A DNA stretch of 64,000 nt. Origin: JANMES01 sp038329865 (GTDB taxonomy: Bacteria > Planctomycetota > Phycisphaerae > Tepidisphaerales > Tepidisphaeraceae). The notes below the pieces were generated by a model. That model saw only the letters and a program-made list of their open reading frames with translations. It was not told the origin of the DNA and made no database searches. The DNA lies in NCBI GenBank assembly GCA_038329865.1, contig JBBQNK010000006.1, positions 62,001-126,000 on the forward strand. Direction: 5' to 3'. The position numbers and the translations under genes were made by a program. Positions 7,461-17,916 of this stretch are shown one piece after another (within the stretch, counting starts at the first letter, position 1; every line of letters begins with the position of its first letter).

Positions 7461-10385
7461 ATGCGAAGTTCAGAACCACGCGACGTGCGACGACAACTTC
7501 TGAAATGCCTGGCGATTTTCCTCCTGTTCGCCGGCGGGGCGAGCGCATTCGGGCAGGCGACGCAGCCATCGGAGCGCGAGCAGCGCCTCGCCAACCGGGC
7601 CGGCGGGAAAATCAACTCCGAAGCCGCCGAGATGTTCCGCACCGCCGATACGACGTATCTCGTCGGCGATCTGACCCGCGCGTCTGAGCTGTACCGCCAG
7701 ATTCTGACGGTCGCCCCCAACTCAGTCTTCACCGTTCGCGCCACGGCCCGGCTGGGCGACTGCGCGTACGAAGCCAAGGCGTTCGAGCAGGCGGTTCAGC
7801 ACTACCGGCACGCGGTGCAGCTGGCCGTCGGCGACGCCGATGCCGATGAGCAGGCCGCCGGCGTGCGGGCCGATTACATGGTCGGGCAGTCTTACTTAGC
7901 GGCCAAGCAGTACACACAGGCCTTTGGCGCGTTCAGGCGATTTATCGATCACCATCCGGAAGACACGCTGGTCAACAAGGCGTACCAGTCGATCGGCGAC
8001 GCCCACATGGCGCTCGAGCAGTTTCAGCAAGCGCTGGAAGCGTATCGCATGGTCGGCACGGTGTTCGAGAAGAAAGAAGTCGCCCACCGCCGCATTTCTC
8101 CTGGCCAACGCTTATACCTGCGCGTCAACGATGCCGACGTGAATATCGCCGACACGCCGCGTAGCGTTTTTGCCAAAGTGACAACGACTTCGGGCGATGA
8201 AGAGCGCGTGGAGCTTCGCCCTCTCGGCCTGCGAAGCTCGGTCTTCATCGCAACCATCCCCACCGAGCTAGGAAAACCCATCAAGAGCGGCCGGCTGAAC
8301 GAAGCGTTCGCTCCGGAGAATGAGGAAAAGACCCGGGCGATGCTCGTCGAAGCGCAGCAGGCGCTGACGAACGCGGGGGAGCGTTCCAAGGAATTGGCAG
8401 AGCTGCAACGAGTGGGGCCGGGCGCTGATCCGGCCGGCTATGAAAAATCCCGCGCGGCGCTGTCGGCCGAGGTCGAAAAACTCAACCGTCGCTGTGCCGA
8501 TCTGCAAAAGCAGGCCTGCGAGACGATCGATCGCGGGTTCCACAGTGTTGAGGCGTTGCTGGCGGAATGGTCGCCGCAACAGTCGCTGGCAGGCGTGAAA
8601 TCGCGCTTGCCCACACCGACAACCAACCCGTCGGCGGAGCCTCGTCCTGACATCATCGCAAAGCTCAGCGAGGCCCAGCCCGACGCCGGCGATGCCGCGA
8701 TGACCGAAGTGCTCTCCCGGCCGCTGGGAGGGAGTGAAGACGAGCTGGCCGTTCCCGACGCGTCGCGACGCGGCATGTCGCAGGCGGAGATCGACCGCAT
8801 GCGGCTCGATGTCGATTCGTCGCCGACTGATCTGACTAACTTTGATAAGCGGCTGACCGCGCTGTCGATCTGGCACCGCTCGCTTCAGCGGCAATTCCAG
8901 CGGCTGGAAATCGCCGGCTCCGACACGATCACCGTCGAGTACACCGACGAGATCGGCCCCGACGGCCCGAACGACCCCGCCAAGGCCAAGCGCGTCGATA
9001 CCATCAGCGTCGCCTCCGACGCCAGGATCGCGCTGCTCACGACCGACGGCGAGCAGGCGATCACGCAAGCAGTGCTGGGCGGCGAAATTCTCATTCGCGT
9101 GATTGACCCCGACCGCGACCTGACCGGCGGGCGGGATACCATTTCTGTCGTCCTGTGCGCGATCGAAGCACCGAACGCGAGATTAAAGGAGCTGCGTTCA
9201 CAGTCCGATGCGCCGCCCGCAGCGCCGCCGACGACGCAACGGTCTACGCCGGGGCTGATTGCCACGCCGGTCGCACAGGCGGCCGATCAGGTGCCGCTGG
9301 TCGTTGATGGTGCGCCGCACATCACCGTCCACCTGACCGAAAAATCCGAGCACGGCGGCGTGTTCGAAGGAATCGCCACACTCACACCCAGCGCCCTGCA
9401 AATCGACGGCCAATCATTGCCGCTCGATCCGAAAAAGCTCCTCCGGCTTTCTTACAAGGACGACCTGGCCATTCACACGCCGGACGGTTTCGTCCACGCG
9501 ATTCAAATCGACTGCGTGGCCGACCGCGGGGGGACGGTGGCCGCGGTGCAGTATCGCCTGACGCACCTGGACCTTCAGGCGAAGCTCGCCCGCGCGGTGG
9601 CTTCCGGCGAGATCGGGAAGATTTATCTCGAGCTCGGGCTTGAATCGCGCGGCAAGGCGTACCTCAACGCCGCCCAAAGCGACTGCCGCGACGTTGCCCA
9701 GCTTGCGGGCAAATCCGCACTCGGTGAAGAGGCGCTTTACCACTCGTGGCAGATTTACTTTTACGCCGGCCTGCTCGATGAATCGGTGGCGGCGGCGAAT
9801 CGGTTGATTTCGTCTTACCCGCTCAGCGAATACTGCGACGATGCCATGCTCGCGATCGGCAAGGCCTCGCTCGAGCAGGGAAAGAAGGCCAATGAACAAT
9901 CCATCGCCGCCGGGCGGCAGGCGTCGCTCAACCGCGATCTGCAGCGGGCGGTCAATCAGCTCGACGCGCTGGTGCAGAAATATCCGAATAGCCCGCTGGC
10001 GCCGGAAGCGCTTTACCTCGTCGGACAGGCGAAAGTTTCCGCCGGGCAGACGGGGCTCGATGCGTTTGAACGTCTAGCCAAGCAATTCCCCGACAGCGGA
10101 TTCGCCGCGCGGGGCCTGATCCAGGCGGCCGACTACTACGTTTCTATCGCCGACTTCCGCCGCGCCCAGGAATACTTCGGCCGAGTACTGATCGACTACC
10201 CCGATAGCCCGCAGCGCGGCGAAGTCCTGCTTCGCCGGGGCATCTGCCAGTACAAGCTCGGCCAGAATGCCGACGCGCTTCAGACGCTTTACCAGATCGC
10301 GGAAGACAACAGCGGTGGCGAACTGGCGGCACAGGCTCGGAAATACATCAACGCGATCAACCAGTCGCGCGGAGAACAGAAATGA
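7461..10385 (+). CDS. Large exported TPR protein with beta-repeats (974 aa)
   Basis: The N-terminus has a basic start and a hydrophobic stretch (CLAIFLLFAGGASAFGQ), giving a signal peptide of about 35 residues. TPR units occupy about residues 55-210 (SELYRQILTVAPNSVFTVRATARLGDCAYEA region). A beta-domain at about 216-270 reads RVNDADVNIADTPRSVF and then SGDEERVELRP. A helical, coiled-coil-like stretch lies at 290-370 and another beta-domain around 543-643 (RVIDPDRDLTGGRDTI ... GGVFEGIATL). The C-terminal 270 residues are TPRs again, in the style of YbgF/BamD. Probably periplasmic. It overlaps the next gene by 4 nt (ATGA). No named family recognised for the whole protein; a scaffold for the Exb motor is inference. 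Confidence 0.85.
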   Translation: MRSSEPRDVRRQLLKCLAIFLLFAGGASAFGQATQPSEREQRLANRAGGKINSEAAEMFRTADTTYLVGDLTRASELYRQILTVAPNSVFTVRATARLGDCAYEAKAFEQAVQHYRHAVQLAVGDADADEQAAGVRADYMVGQSYLAAKQYTQAFGAFRRFIDHHPEDTLVNKAYQSIGDAHMALEQFQQALEAYRMVGTVFEKKEVAHRRISPGQRLYLRVNDADVNIADTPRSVFAKVTTTSGDEERVELRPLGLRSSVFIATIPTELGKPIKSGRLNEAFAPENEEKTRAMLVEAQQALTNAGERSKELAELQRVGPGADPAGYEKSRAALSAEVEKLNRRCADLQKQACETIDRGFHSVEALLAEWSPQQSLAGVKSRLPTPTTNPSAEPRPDIIAKLSEAQPDAGDAAMTEVLSRPLGGSEDELAVPDASRRGMSQAEIDRMRLDVDSSPTDLTNFDKRLTALSIWHRSLQRQFQRLEIAGSDTITVEYTDEIGPDGPNDPAKAKRVDTISVASDARIALLTTDGEQAITQAVLGGEILIRVIDPDRDLTGGRDTISVVLCAIEAPNARLKELRSQSDAPPAAPPTTQRSTPGLIATPVAQAADQVPLVVDGAPHITVHLTEKSEHGGVFEGIATLTPSALQIDGQSLPLDPKKLLRLSYKDDLAIHTPDGFVHAIQIDCVADRGGTVAAVQYRLTHLDLQAKLARAVASGEIGKIYLELGLESRGKAYLNAAQSDCRDVAQLAGKSALGEEALYHSWQIYFYAGLLDESVAAANRLISSYPLSEYCDDAMLAIGKASLEQGKKANEQSIAAGRQASLNRDLQRAVNQLDALVQKYPNSPLAPEALYLVGQAKVSAGQTGLDAFERLAKQFPDSGFAARGLIQAADYYVSIADFRRAQEYFGRVLIDYPDSPQRGEVLLRRGICQYKLGQNADALQTLYQIAEDNSGGELAAQARKYINAINQSRGEQK

Positions 10386-13300
10386 AACTTTCACGCGCAA
10401 CGCTTTTGTGGGTTTGCGTCTGCAGTCTCCTGGCGGCGGTACCGGCCGGGGCGCAGAATCGGCCGAAGGCAAAGGCGCCGCAGCGGTCGACCGCGGACGT
10501 GCTCCACGAAGCCGAAGCGGCGCGGAACCACGGCGACATCGTGCAGGCCACCACGCTTTTCGCCGCGGCGCGGAAGGCCAATGACTTCAGCGCGGCCCGT
10601 CCTTCGCCGGAGTTGATTTTTGCTGTCGGCGATTATCAGTTCGCGCAGGGCTCGCTTGATTCGCAGAACCAGGCGCTGGAGACGTATGACCTGGCGATGA
10701 GCGTATGGGGCCGCGAGCTTTCGCCTTTCAATGTCGCGCAGATGCGAACTCGCCGCGCCGAGGTGCTGAGCTGGCAGGGTAAGCTCGATCTGGCGCGCGA
10801 CGAAATCAACTCGCTGCGAACGGCGTACAAGGACGACCGTCGGGTCAACCTGCTGGCGGACCTGGCGGCGGCGAATCTGCTGCTCATTTCCAACCAGGGC
10901 GAAGCCGCCCGCGATGCGCTGCGGCCGCTCGTCGAGCTCAACGACGAGGTCATCACGCCCGCTGCCTTGTTCGCCATGGGGCGGTGTTACGTCCAGCTCA
11001 AGCAGCCGGACCAGGCCGTCGCCACGTTTCGGACCTTGTGGAATCGCTACGGCGAATCTGAATTCGTGAAACGCGCGGTCTATCTCATCGGTCAGGTCTA
11101 TTTCGATCGCGGCGATTTTCTCGAAGCCCGCAAGCTTTACGAAGCGTGCGCCGTGGTCGGCGCTTCGATGCAAACCCGCGTTCGCGTCGGCGATGACTTA
11201 ATCGTGAAAGTGTCTGACCCGGACTACTTCGCGCGAACCCGCGCTCAATCGCTCATCGTCACGCTCACCGTTCCCTCCGGCGACGAAGAAAAACTCCGGC
11301 TGGAAAAAAATCCCGTCAGCGATCAGCTCTACGTCGGCCGAATTCAGACCGCGCTGCTGCTGCCCAAGCGCAATGACGGTCAGCTTCAGGTGGCCGGGAG
11401 CGATGTGATCAGCATGTCGTACAGCGGGCAAACGGGTAAGGCGTATGAAGTGACGGTAGTCGACGACGGGGCGATCAATATCGACAGCGTAGAGCTTCCC
11501 GCGCCGCAGCCGCGGCACGATCGATCGCTCCCCAAGCCCGCCGAGCGGCGCGGCCAGCGCGGCGGTCAGCCGATCGTCTTGCCGACCGGCAAAATCAGCA
11601 GTGGGTCGGTTTCCGCGGGCAGCCCGATCTACGTTCAGATCGTCGATGCCGATCTCGACACCACCGACCAGCCCGACACCGCCGTCGCTGAAGTGCTCGC
11701 GACGCTGAAGAACGCGACGACCGACACCGTCAAGGTAACGCTGAAAGAGACCGGCGCTCGGACTGGTGTTTTCGTCGGCATAGTCAAGACCGAACCGATC
11801 GCCGCCGGCGCCGTCGCTTCCAGCGAAGCGGGCGACCGCCGCGCGTATCTCGCGATCGACGGGGACGATAAGACATCATGGAAAGCCAAGCCCGGCGGAC
11901 TCAAAGAAGGTCAAAAGCATTTCATCGAGATCGATCTGCGCCAGCCCGCCGAGTTGGGAACGCTCACGTGGGGGCCGACGGCTTCCGGAATGGCCAACGC
12001 GCCGACCGCCATGCGGGTCATTCTTCGCGGCGACGGAGTGGATGTCACGCTGGACGTGAACGGCAAGCCAAAGGCAACCGATAACACGGTCGATCTGAAG
12101 AAGACGTTCGCTCGGACGATCCGTCTCGAATTCGATTCATTTGAAGGCGACGCGCCGGCCGTCGGTCAAATCATCATCACCGATTCCGCCGGCGAACAAC
12201 TTATTCCCACAGGAGTTGATCCCGCCGCGCCTGAGCGCAAGGAGCGGCTCGCCTTTGACGTCGGCTACCAGGTTTTCGCCCGGTACGTTGATGAAGAGAA
12301 CGAAACGCCGGGCGTGAAGGTCACGCGAGAGAGCCGCAAGCTCGGCGTTCGCTACGACGACGCCCGGGTTGCCCTGGCATCGGTTGAAGGTGAAGGCAAG
12401 GATCGCCGCGTCAGCCCGGCATGGCGGCTTGAACGTGAAGGGCAGCAGCAGATCGTGGTGACCGATTCCGATGCTGATATCACGCCGGATATTGATGCGA
12501 TACAAGTGCAGGTTCAATCCGAGTCCGGGGATTCACAGTTGCTCACGGCCGAAGAGTCCGGGCCCGCAACCGGATCATTCGTCGCCGCCGTGCCTGTCGC
12601 TTCGGGAAAGGCCGCCCGTGACAACCCGCGACTGCTGGAAGTCGAACCCGGCGATCTGGTGTGGTTCACCTACATGGACGATCGGAACATAAATCCCGGC
12701 TACCGCACGTTCCGCCAGCAGTGGGTTTTAGAAAATCAACCGACGGCGGGCGATTTCGTCTCGCAATCACTCGCGGCGACGGCATGGCCATTCGAAGTCA
12801 AACCGACCGCCGACGGTGAAATGCAGGCGGTGGCGCGACAGGTCGGTCGCGGTCGCGTCGTCGTTCAGTTTTCCGACGACGATGCGTTGGCCGATGCCAC
12901 GCGGACGGTCACGGCGCACGTCAATGCGCTGATGGGCGACACGAGCCTCGACACGGTGCTCCGGCCGAACGGGCCGGGGACGGCAACCAAGGCCGTCGAC
13001 CTGGTCCTTGGCGACAAGGAAACCGCCGGCCGACTCGATGCGGCTCAGGAGGACGCGGGCGACGTCAAAGGTAAGAAACGAGCCCCTCGCGCCGGCGCCA
13101 ACGCTGAGATCAGCGTGACCGGCGATGACCTGATCCGCATCGCCGCCACCGACGAGCACGTTCCCACTGCCGATTTGGTTGTGCGACCCGTCATGGCCGA
13201 GGCGGCGTTGACCGCGCTTCTCGCGGCGCCGCCGAACGAGCGCACGAAAGACGTTCTGCCGCTGATCAAGTTGAGCGATCCGATACGCCGCGTCATAAAG

Positions 13301-15109
13301 CGGCAGGACGAGCGCTTAAGCGCGTTCAAGGCGGATATGGGCGTCCGCCTGCTGGCGCTGCATCGATCGTCTGAGCAGTGGAACCAGTATCGGCAGACGT
13401 TGCAGGCGCAATTGTCAGCTCACGCAGACAACGCCGAGTTTTCTGAAGGTTTGAAGCGTCAGTTATCGACTGTGGACGCGCAGCTCGCGCTGATCAAGAG
13501 TCGAACCGAGCGGCTTACTGCGCTCGGCGCGATCGAGGCGAAGGATTTCCCCGCCGTTCAAGTGCCGGAAGAAGCCCGTACTGCCGCCGATCCGGCGGCC
13601 GCGGTTGAAAGTGGGCCGCTCATTCCCGGCATGTCATTTCAGGTCGTGATCGACGACCCGGACATCAAAGCCGACAAGCTCCCGGTCCGCCTGCGCAGCG
13701 TTGATGGCCGACTCGTCGACGTGCTGACAGCCGACGCGGTTCGCCAGGCCGACGGCACGTTTGCAGCGAAGGTCGAGACCGAACGAAGCAGCGAACGCGG
13801 CGACACCAACAAGCTGAGTCTTCTTCCCGGTGGCGAAGTCATCGTCGATTACCAGGACACCGCCGAGCCAGTGAAGATGACTTCTGAGCGCGTGCTTTAC
13901 TTCGCGCTGGCGAGCGACGCATCGGTTCGAAGCATGAACTCCAACTACGTCGATGAAGTCAGCCAGATCCGTCTCGGGCAGGACGTGTACGTTGAAGTGA
14001 CCGACTACGATGCCGACCGCAGTTCCGCCCTCGACGCCATCCTCGCCCACGCCAAAAGCAATCGCGGCGACGAGCAACTGGTGATGCTCACCGAAACCGA
14101 ACCACACAGCGGCGTGTTCCGCGGGAGTTTCAAGACGGATTTCGCTGACCCGATCAAAGACGACGGCGTGCTGCAGGCCGGCTACGGCGGCGCGATCGAG
14201 ATCGCCTACGACGACTACCTCCGCCTCACGCCGGCCTCGCCGATCCGAAAGACTGTCAGCATCAGGATCACTGGCGGCAGTGACGGGCGAATCGAAGTTT
14301 TCAGCCGGCAGTTTCACGACACGCGCGAGGAAATGGAACTCTGGTACCGAACCGGCGAGGCCGCGTATCAGGTGGGGCGGAAGCTCTATCTTGCCGGCGC
14401 GCTGGCGCGGGCCGAGGAGAATTTGTCGGAGGCGACGGACTATTTCAAAGTGCTCGTCGACCGTTTCCCCGACGACCCGCTCGCGGCAAGCAGCAACTAC
14501 TACCTGGGCAATATTGAATCACTTCGCGGCAATCACCGCGAGGCGCTGGCGCGGTTCCAGGAAGTAGTGTCGCGATGGCCTAAGAGTGAGTTCGTCGCCC
14601 GTGCACGTTTCAAGATTGGGCAGGCGTACGAGGATCTCGGGCAGTTCGAGCAGGCGGCCGACGCGTACGTGTTGCTGACGTATCACCATCCGGACGACGA
14701 GCACGTTCCGCTGGCGATGATCCGCATGATGAATCGCTACGCCAAGACTGAAGAATGGGCCGACGCCGTGGCCATCGCGCAGCGGTTCGTGGAGAAGTTC
14801 CCTGCCCATGAACAGTCGGGCGCAGTGGCGCTTAAGGCCGGCCAGTGGCTGACGGTCAGCGGGCGAAACGAGCAGGCGCTGGCGTGGTACACCCGTGCTG
14901 AAAAGACCTTTGCCACCAGCGATCGAGACATGCCCGCGCTGCTCTATTGGCACGCGGCAACAATGATCCAGGGCGGCGGTGTAGGGAAGCAGGGACAGCG
15001 CGCCGACAAGATTCACGAATGCCTCAACCGCGTGGTTTACGATTATCCGCGCAGCGAATACGCCGGGCTGGCGAAGGTCGCGCTCGAGCAGATCGACCAA
15101 AAGAAGTAA
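10382..15109 (+). CDS. Giant exported TPR / beta-repeat protein with discoidin-like module (1575 aa)
   Basis: Signal peptide at residues 1-24 (TLLWVCVCSLLAAVPAGAQ). N-terminal TPRs run to about residue 265. About six beta-modules follow, sharing an acidic D-x-D strand and often a sGvF.G ending: near 266-340, 413-470 (VDADLDTTDQPDT), 686-740 (VTDSDADITPDID), 822-860, 1083-1140 and 1200-1255 (VTDYDADRSSALD ... TEPHSGVFRG). Residues about 486-610 look like an F5/8 type C (discoidin) domain (AIDGDDKTSWKAKPGG). A coiled-coil-like helix lies at 963-1046, and TPRs fill 1320-1575. The layout mirrors the preceding gene, so the two look like expanded relatives. Probably periplasmic or outer-envelope; role unknown. 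Confidence 0.85.
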   Translation: MKLSRATLLWVCVCSLLAAVPAGAQNRPKAKAPQRSTADVLHEAEAARNHGDIVQATTLFAAARKANDFSAARPSPELIFAVGDYQFAQGSLDSQNQALETYDLAMSVWGRELSPFNVAQMRTRRAEVLSWQGKLDLARDEINSLRTAYKDDRRVNLLADLAAANLLLISNQGEAARDALRPLVELNDEVITPAALFAMGRCYVQLKQPDQAVATFRTLWNRYGESEFVKRAVYLIGQVYFDRGDFLEARKLYEACAVVGASMQTRVRVGDDLIVKVSDPDYFARTRAQSLIVTLTVPSGDEEKLRLEKNPVSDQLYVGRIQTALLLPKRNDGQLQVAGSDVISMSYSGQTGKAYEVTVVDDGAINIDSVELPAPQPRHDRSLPKPAERRGQRGGQPIVLPTGKISSGSVSAGSPIYVQIVDADLDTTDQPDTAVAEVLATLKNATTDTVKVTLKETGARTGVFVGIVKTEPIAAGAVASSEAGDRRAYLAIDGDDKTSWKAKPGGLKEGQKHFIEIDLRQPAELGTLTWGPTASGMANAPTAMRVILRGDGVDVTLDVNGKPKATDNTVDLKKTFARTIRLEFDSFEGDAPAVGQIIITDSAGEQLIPTGVDPAAPERKERLAFDVGYQVFARYVDEENETPGVKVTRESRKLGVRYDDARVALASVEGEGKDRRVSPAWRLEREGQQQIVVTDSDADITPDIDAIQVQVQSESGDSQLLTAEESGPATGSFVAAVPVASGKAARDNPRLLEVEPGDLVWFTYMDDRNINPGYRTFRQQWVLENQPTAGDFVSQSLAATAWPFEVKPTADGEMQAVARQVGRGRVVVQFSDDDALADATRTVTAHVNALMGDTSLDTVLRPNGPGTATKAVDLVLGDKETAGRLDAAQEDAGDVKGKKRAPRAGANAEISVTGDDLIRIAATDEHVPTADLVVRPVMAEAALTALLAAPPNERTKDVLPLIKLSDPIRRVIKRQDERLSAFKADMGVRLLALHRSSEQWNQYRQTLQAQLSAHADNAEFSEGLKRQLSTVDAQLALIKSRTERLTALGAIEAKDFPAVQVPEEARTAADPAAAVESGPLIPGMSFQVVIDDPDIKADKLPVRLRSVDGRLVDVLTADAVRQADGTFAAKVETERSSERGDTNKLSLLPGGEVIVDYQDTAEPVKMTSERVLYFALASDASVRSMNSNYVDEVSQIRLGQDVYVEVTDYDADRSSALDAILAHAKSNRGDEQLVMLTETEPHSGVFRGSFKTDFADPIKDDGVLQAGYGGAIEIAYDDYLRLTPASPIRKTVSIRITGGSDGRIEVFSRQFHDTREEMELWYRTGEAAYQVGRKLYLAGALARAEENLSEATDYFKVLVDRFPDDPLAASSNYYLGNIESLRGNHREALARFQEVVSRWPKSEFVARARFKIGQAYEDLGQFEQAADAYVLLTYHHPDDEHVPLAMIRMMNRYAKTEEWADAVAIAQRFVEKFPAHEQSGAVALKAGQWLTVSGRNEQALAWYTRAEKTFATSDRDMPALLYWHAATMIQGGGVGKQGQRADKIHECLNRVVYDYPRSEYAGLAKVALEQIDQKK

Positions 15110-15139
15110 CGCGTCGCCAACGATGGCGGCAAGAGGGCC

Positions 15140-16294
15140 ATGGAGATTCTCGGCTACATCACGGTAACGGTCATGCTGCTCGGTGGGGCGTGGCTGCTGC
15201 TGCGCAACGGCCGGGCGATGGCGGGCGTGCCTGTGACGGTTTCGCGTGCGGTGGTCGCGCCGTTCGATCGCCGCTTTCGCGGGTACGTTGGCGTCGGTCT
15301 GTTGACGCACGGGCTGGTCATCGGCCTGTCGATCCTCCCGCTCCGCGGCTGTCTGCACGAACGCCCGCTCGGCATTGTCGGCGGGCAGGGGACGACCATC
15401 GCTCAAGGTCAGATCGCTACGAATCTCCAGCAAGTGCTGCAACAGCAGAAAATTCAGAACAAGCAACAGCAGCAGCACCGGCAGATCACGCGTGACAGCC
15501 TGCTGCAGATTCTCCGGGAAAAAAACGTCGAAGTCAGCGAAGACGAGCAGCAGCAACTTCAACGCGCGGTGGATAACGTCGGCCTTCCCGGTGGGATCGG
15601 TCACGGCACGACCGCGGCCGGCTCGCCGTTCGGTACGCGTATCGGTGGTGAACTATGGCTGTATCGCGTGAAGCATTCCGGCGAAAACTGGGATGCCAAT
15701 CCCAAAGCTCTCCCAATCTTGCTCGAGGAAGTACAAAAGGCGTTTCCGAATCTGAAGGTGTCGTCCAAGGAGGAAGTCATCACGCTTGCGGACCTGCCTC
15801 GACATAAGGCGCAATATTTTCCGACGCTGCTGTTCATGACCGGCACAGGATCGGTGTCGGCCAGCGCGCAGGAAAAGAAAAATCTCCGCGAATACTTGCA
15901 AGCCGGCGGTCTGGTGGTGGCGGATTCGTCGGGCGGCAACTTCGAGCAGAATTTCAAGCAGTTCATTCGCCAGGTGTACGGTCCCGGCAAAATCCGACCC
16001 ATCGAGCTCGATCACGAAATCTATCGCGGCGAAAAAGTGCTCTACCAGCTTTCGCACGGCTGCCCGATCTATCGCGCCCATGGCAAGCAGGATGACGCCG
16101 AGGGCATGTTCGACACCGACGGCCGGCTAATGGTCTTCATCAGCCCGGGCGACATGGGCAGCGCCTGGGCGAGCGTGGCGATGGGAAAATCGCGGGCGGG
16201 CGTGGAGCGGGCATTCCAGATGGGGACGAATCTCGTCTCGTGGAGCATGAACACCGTGCACGACAAGCGCGAAGATAAGAAGCCGGAGAAATGA
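15140..16294 (+). CDS. DUF4159 membrane protein
   Basis: 384 residues. Two hydrophobic helices (about 3-22 and 51-70) are followed by a Gln-rich linker (around 95-125, QQQKIQNKQQQQHRQ). The C-terminal DUF4159 domain has a glutamine-amidotransferase-like fold: FPTLLFMTGTGSVSASAQEKKN, LQAGGLVVADSSGG and the HGCPIYRAHG region. DUF4159 proteins are known from planctomycete and Bacteroidetes envelope clusters and have no assigned activity. The start is preceded by AGAGGG. It overlaps the downstream TPR gene by 4 nt and so belongs to the same operon as the Exb components. Confidence 0.85.
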   Translation: MEILGYITVTVMLLGGAWLLLRNGRAMAGVPVTVSRAVVAPFDRRFRGYVGVGLLTHGLVIGLSILPLRGCLHERPLGIVGGQGTTIAQGQIATNLQQVLQQQKIQNKQQQQHRQITRDSLLQILREKNVEVSEDEQQQLQRAVDNVGLPGGIGHGTTAAGSPFGTRIGGELWLYRVKHSGENWDANPKALPILLEEVQKAFPNLKVSSKEEVITLADLPRHKAQYFPTLLFMTGTGSVSASAQEKKNLREYLQAGGLVVADSSGGNFEQNFKQFIRQVYGPGKIRPIELDHEIYRGEKVLYQLSHGCPIYRAHGKQDDAEGMFDTDGRLMVFISPGDMGSAWASVAMGKSRAGVERAFQMGTNLVSWSMNTVHDKREDKKPEK

Positions 16295-17862
16295 AGCACG
16301 CCTTCCGATCCATTCTCCTTTCGGCAATCGTCGCGGTCGCGCTGCTGGCAGCGAACGCGATTGCCGGCGATGACGGGCTGGCGCCGGACTATGAATTCAA
16401 GCGCCTGACCGAGTCGATGCAGAAATCCGCGCCCAGCCAGGAACTGGTGGATACGCTGTACACGTTCATGGAAAAGTGGCCGCACGACTCGCGCGACGAC
16501 CAGGTTCAATTCTGGATCGGGCAGGTGCAGCAGAATCGCAAGTTCCACAATGAAGCGATCAAGGAGTTTGGATTCGTCGTGAAGGAGTATCCCAAGAGTC
16601 CGCTGGTGTCCTCCGCACTTCGCGCGCAGGCCGAGAGCTATCTGGCGATCGACAAGCACAAAGAGGCCGATGACTGTTTCACCGCGATCGTCGATCGCAA
16701 GCCCGCCGACTTCAACGCCGACCCGACTGCGACCAGACTTTTCCGCGAGGCGGTGATCTGGCTGGCTGAACGGTCGATGAAGCAGAAGGAACCGAAAGTG
16801 GACCAGGCCGTCGCGCTGCTGGTGCAGCTTCCGGATCAGCGTGAATCGGTGACGCGCATTGTCGAAGTTTATCTCAACGTCGACCGGTACGACGACGCGT
16901 TGAAGACGATCGACCGTCTGCCGGAATCGGATCACCTGCTGGGCTACCATCTGATGATCAAGTTCTACGGCGACCGCCCGGGCGTGTTAAACCTGTTCAA
17001 CTTGCTTGGCCGCGTAATAGACCATGAGAAACCGGCCGGGCCGATTGATGAAATTGTGCGCAAGATCGTCGCCGCCATGGGGAGAAAAGACGCTGGCGAG
17101 CAACACAAGGCATTGGAGCGCGTGGCGGCGCAGTACGTTCGTCTGAAGCGCTGGGCGGCGTTCAGCCTCTGCGAAATGGACAAGGGCTCGGATCTGCCGC
17201 GGCTCACCGCGTTCGTCGGCGATTACCGCAGCGGCGGCGACGTCGAGCAGTGCAAAACCTGGATCGGGGCGTTCTACGAAAGCGCCGGCGACCCTGCAAA
17301 GGCGCGAGAAGCGTACGGGCTGCTCAATGACCACGTCGCCGGGCATTTTCTTATCGCGGAAACGTACTACGGCCCGCGGGCGAAGAAAAAAGATCTGGAT
17401 GGCGGCGAGAAAGAACTGACGGAGATCGTCAAGCGATTCTACTCCAACAACGCCTGCTGCGAGGCTCTGACTCGCCGCTCCGATCTGCAGGCAGGGCCCA
17501 TGAAAAAGACCGACGCTGCCATCGCGACATTGCGGGAGCTTGTGGATCGCTTCCCGACTGAAGCGAACTGGCCGGTGCAGTCGCTGATGCGCATCGGCCA
17601 GTTGCTGCGCGGGCAGAAGAAGTATGATGAAGCGATCGTCGCGTACGAGAAGCTGATCCTGAATTACGGCCAGAACGCCGCCATTCGCAGGGCATGGTTG
17701 GAAATCGCCGACTGTTACGAGTCCAAGGGCGAACCGGAAAAGGCGATCGAGACGTACAAGACCGTTCTGCGGAAATTTCCCCGCACCGGCGAGGCCAGTC
17801 GCGCTCACACGGTGCTTGAAACGAAATACGACGTCGCCGATACCGACGTCAGCGATCGGTGA
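16291..17862 (+). CDS. Exported TPR protein (523 aa)
   Basis: Starts MKHAFRSILLSAIVAVALLA with signal cleavage near ANAIAGD (about residue 26). The rest is helical TPR-like repeats with the recurring pattern of paired helices and W/Y-P-x-S turns (KFHNEAIKEFGFVVKEYPKS; KKYDEAIVAYEKLILNYGQN; GEPEKAIETYKTVLRKFPRT), as in YbgF/CpoB and BamD. No beta-modules like those in the two larger TPR proteins. It lies between DUF4159 (4-nt overlap) and ExbB (54-nt gap). A periplasmic adaptor role is inferred from context. Confidence 0.85.
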   Translation: MKHAFRSILLSAIVAVALLAANAIAGDDGLAPDYEFKRLTESMQKSAPSQELVDTLYTFMEKWPHDSRDDQVQFWIGQVQQNRKFHNEAIKEFGFVVKEYPKSPLVSSALRAQAESYLAIDKHKEADDCFTAIVDRKPADFNADPTATRLFREAVIWLAERSMKQKEPKVDQAVALLVQLPDQRESVTRIVEVYLNVDRYDDALKTIDRLPESDHLLGYHLMIKFYGDRPGVLNLFNLLGRVIDHEKPAGPIDEIVRKIVAAMGRKDAGEQHKALERVAAQYVRLKRWAAFSLCEMDKGSDLPRLTAFVGDYRSGGDVEQCKTWIGAFYESAGDPAKAREAYGLLNDHVAGHFLIAETYYGPRAKKKDLDGGEKELTEIVKRFYSNNACCEALTRRSDLQAGPMKKTDAAIATLRELVDRFPTEANWPVQSLMRIGQLLRGQKKYDEAIVAYEKLILNYGQNAAIRRAWLEIADCYESKGEPEKAIETYKTVLRKFPRTGEASRAHTVLETKYDVADTDVSDR

Positions 17863-17916
17863 TCAGTTGCCGTCAATCGGCAGTTGACCGCCGGCGGAGT
17901 TTGCGAGAATTAAAAT

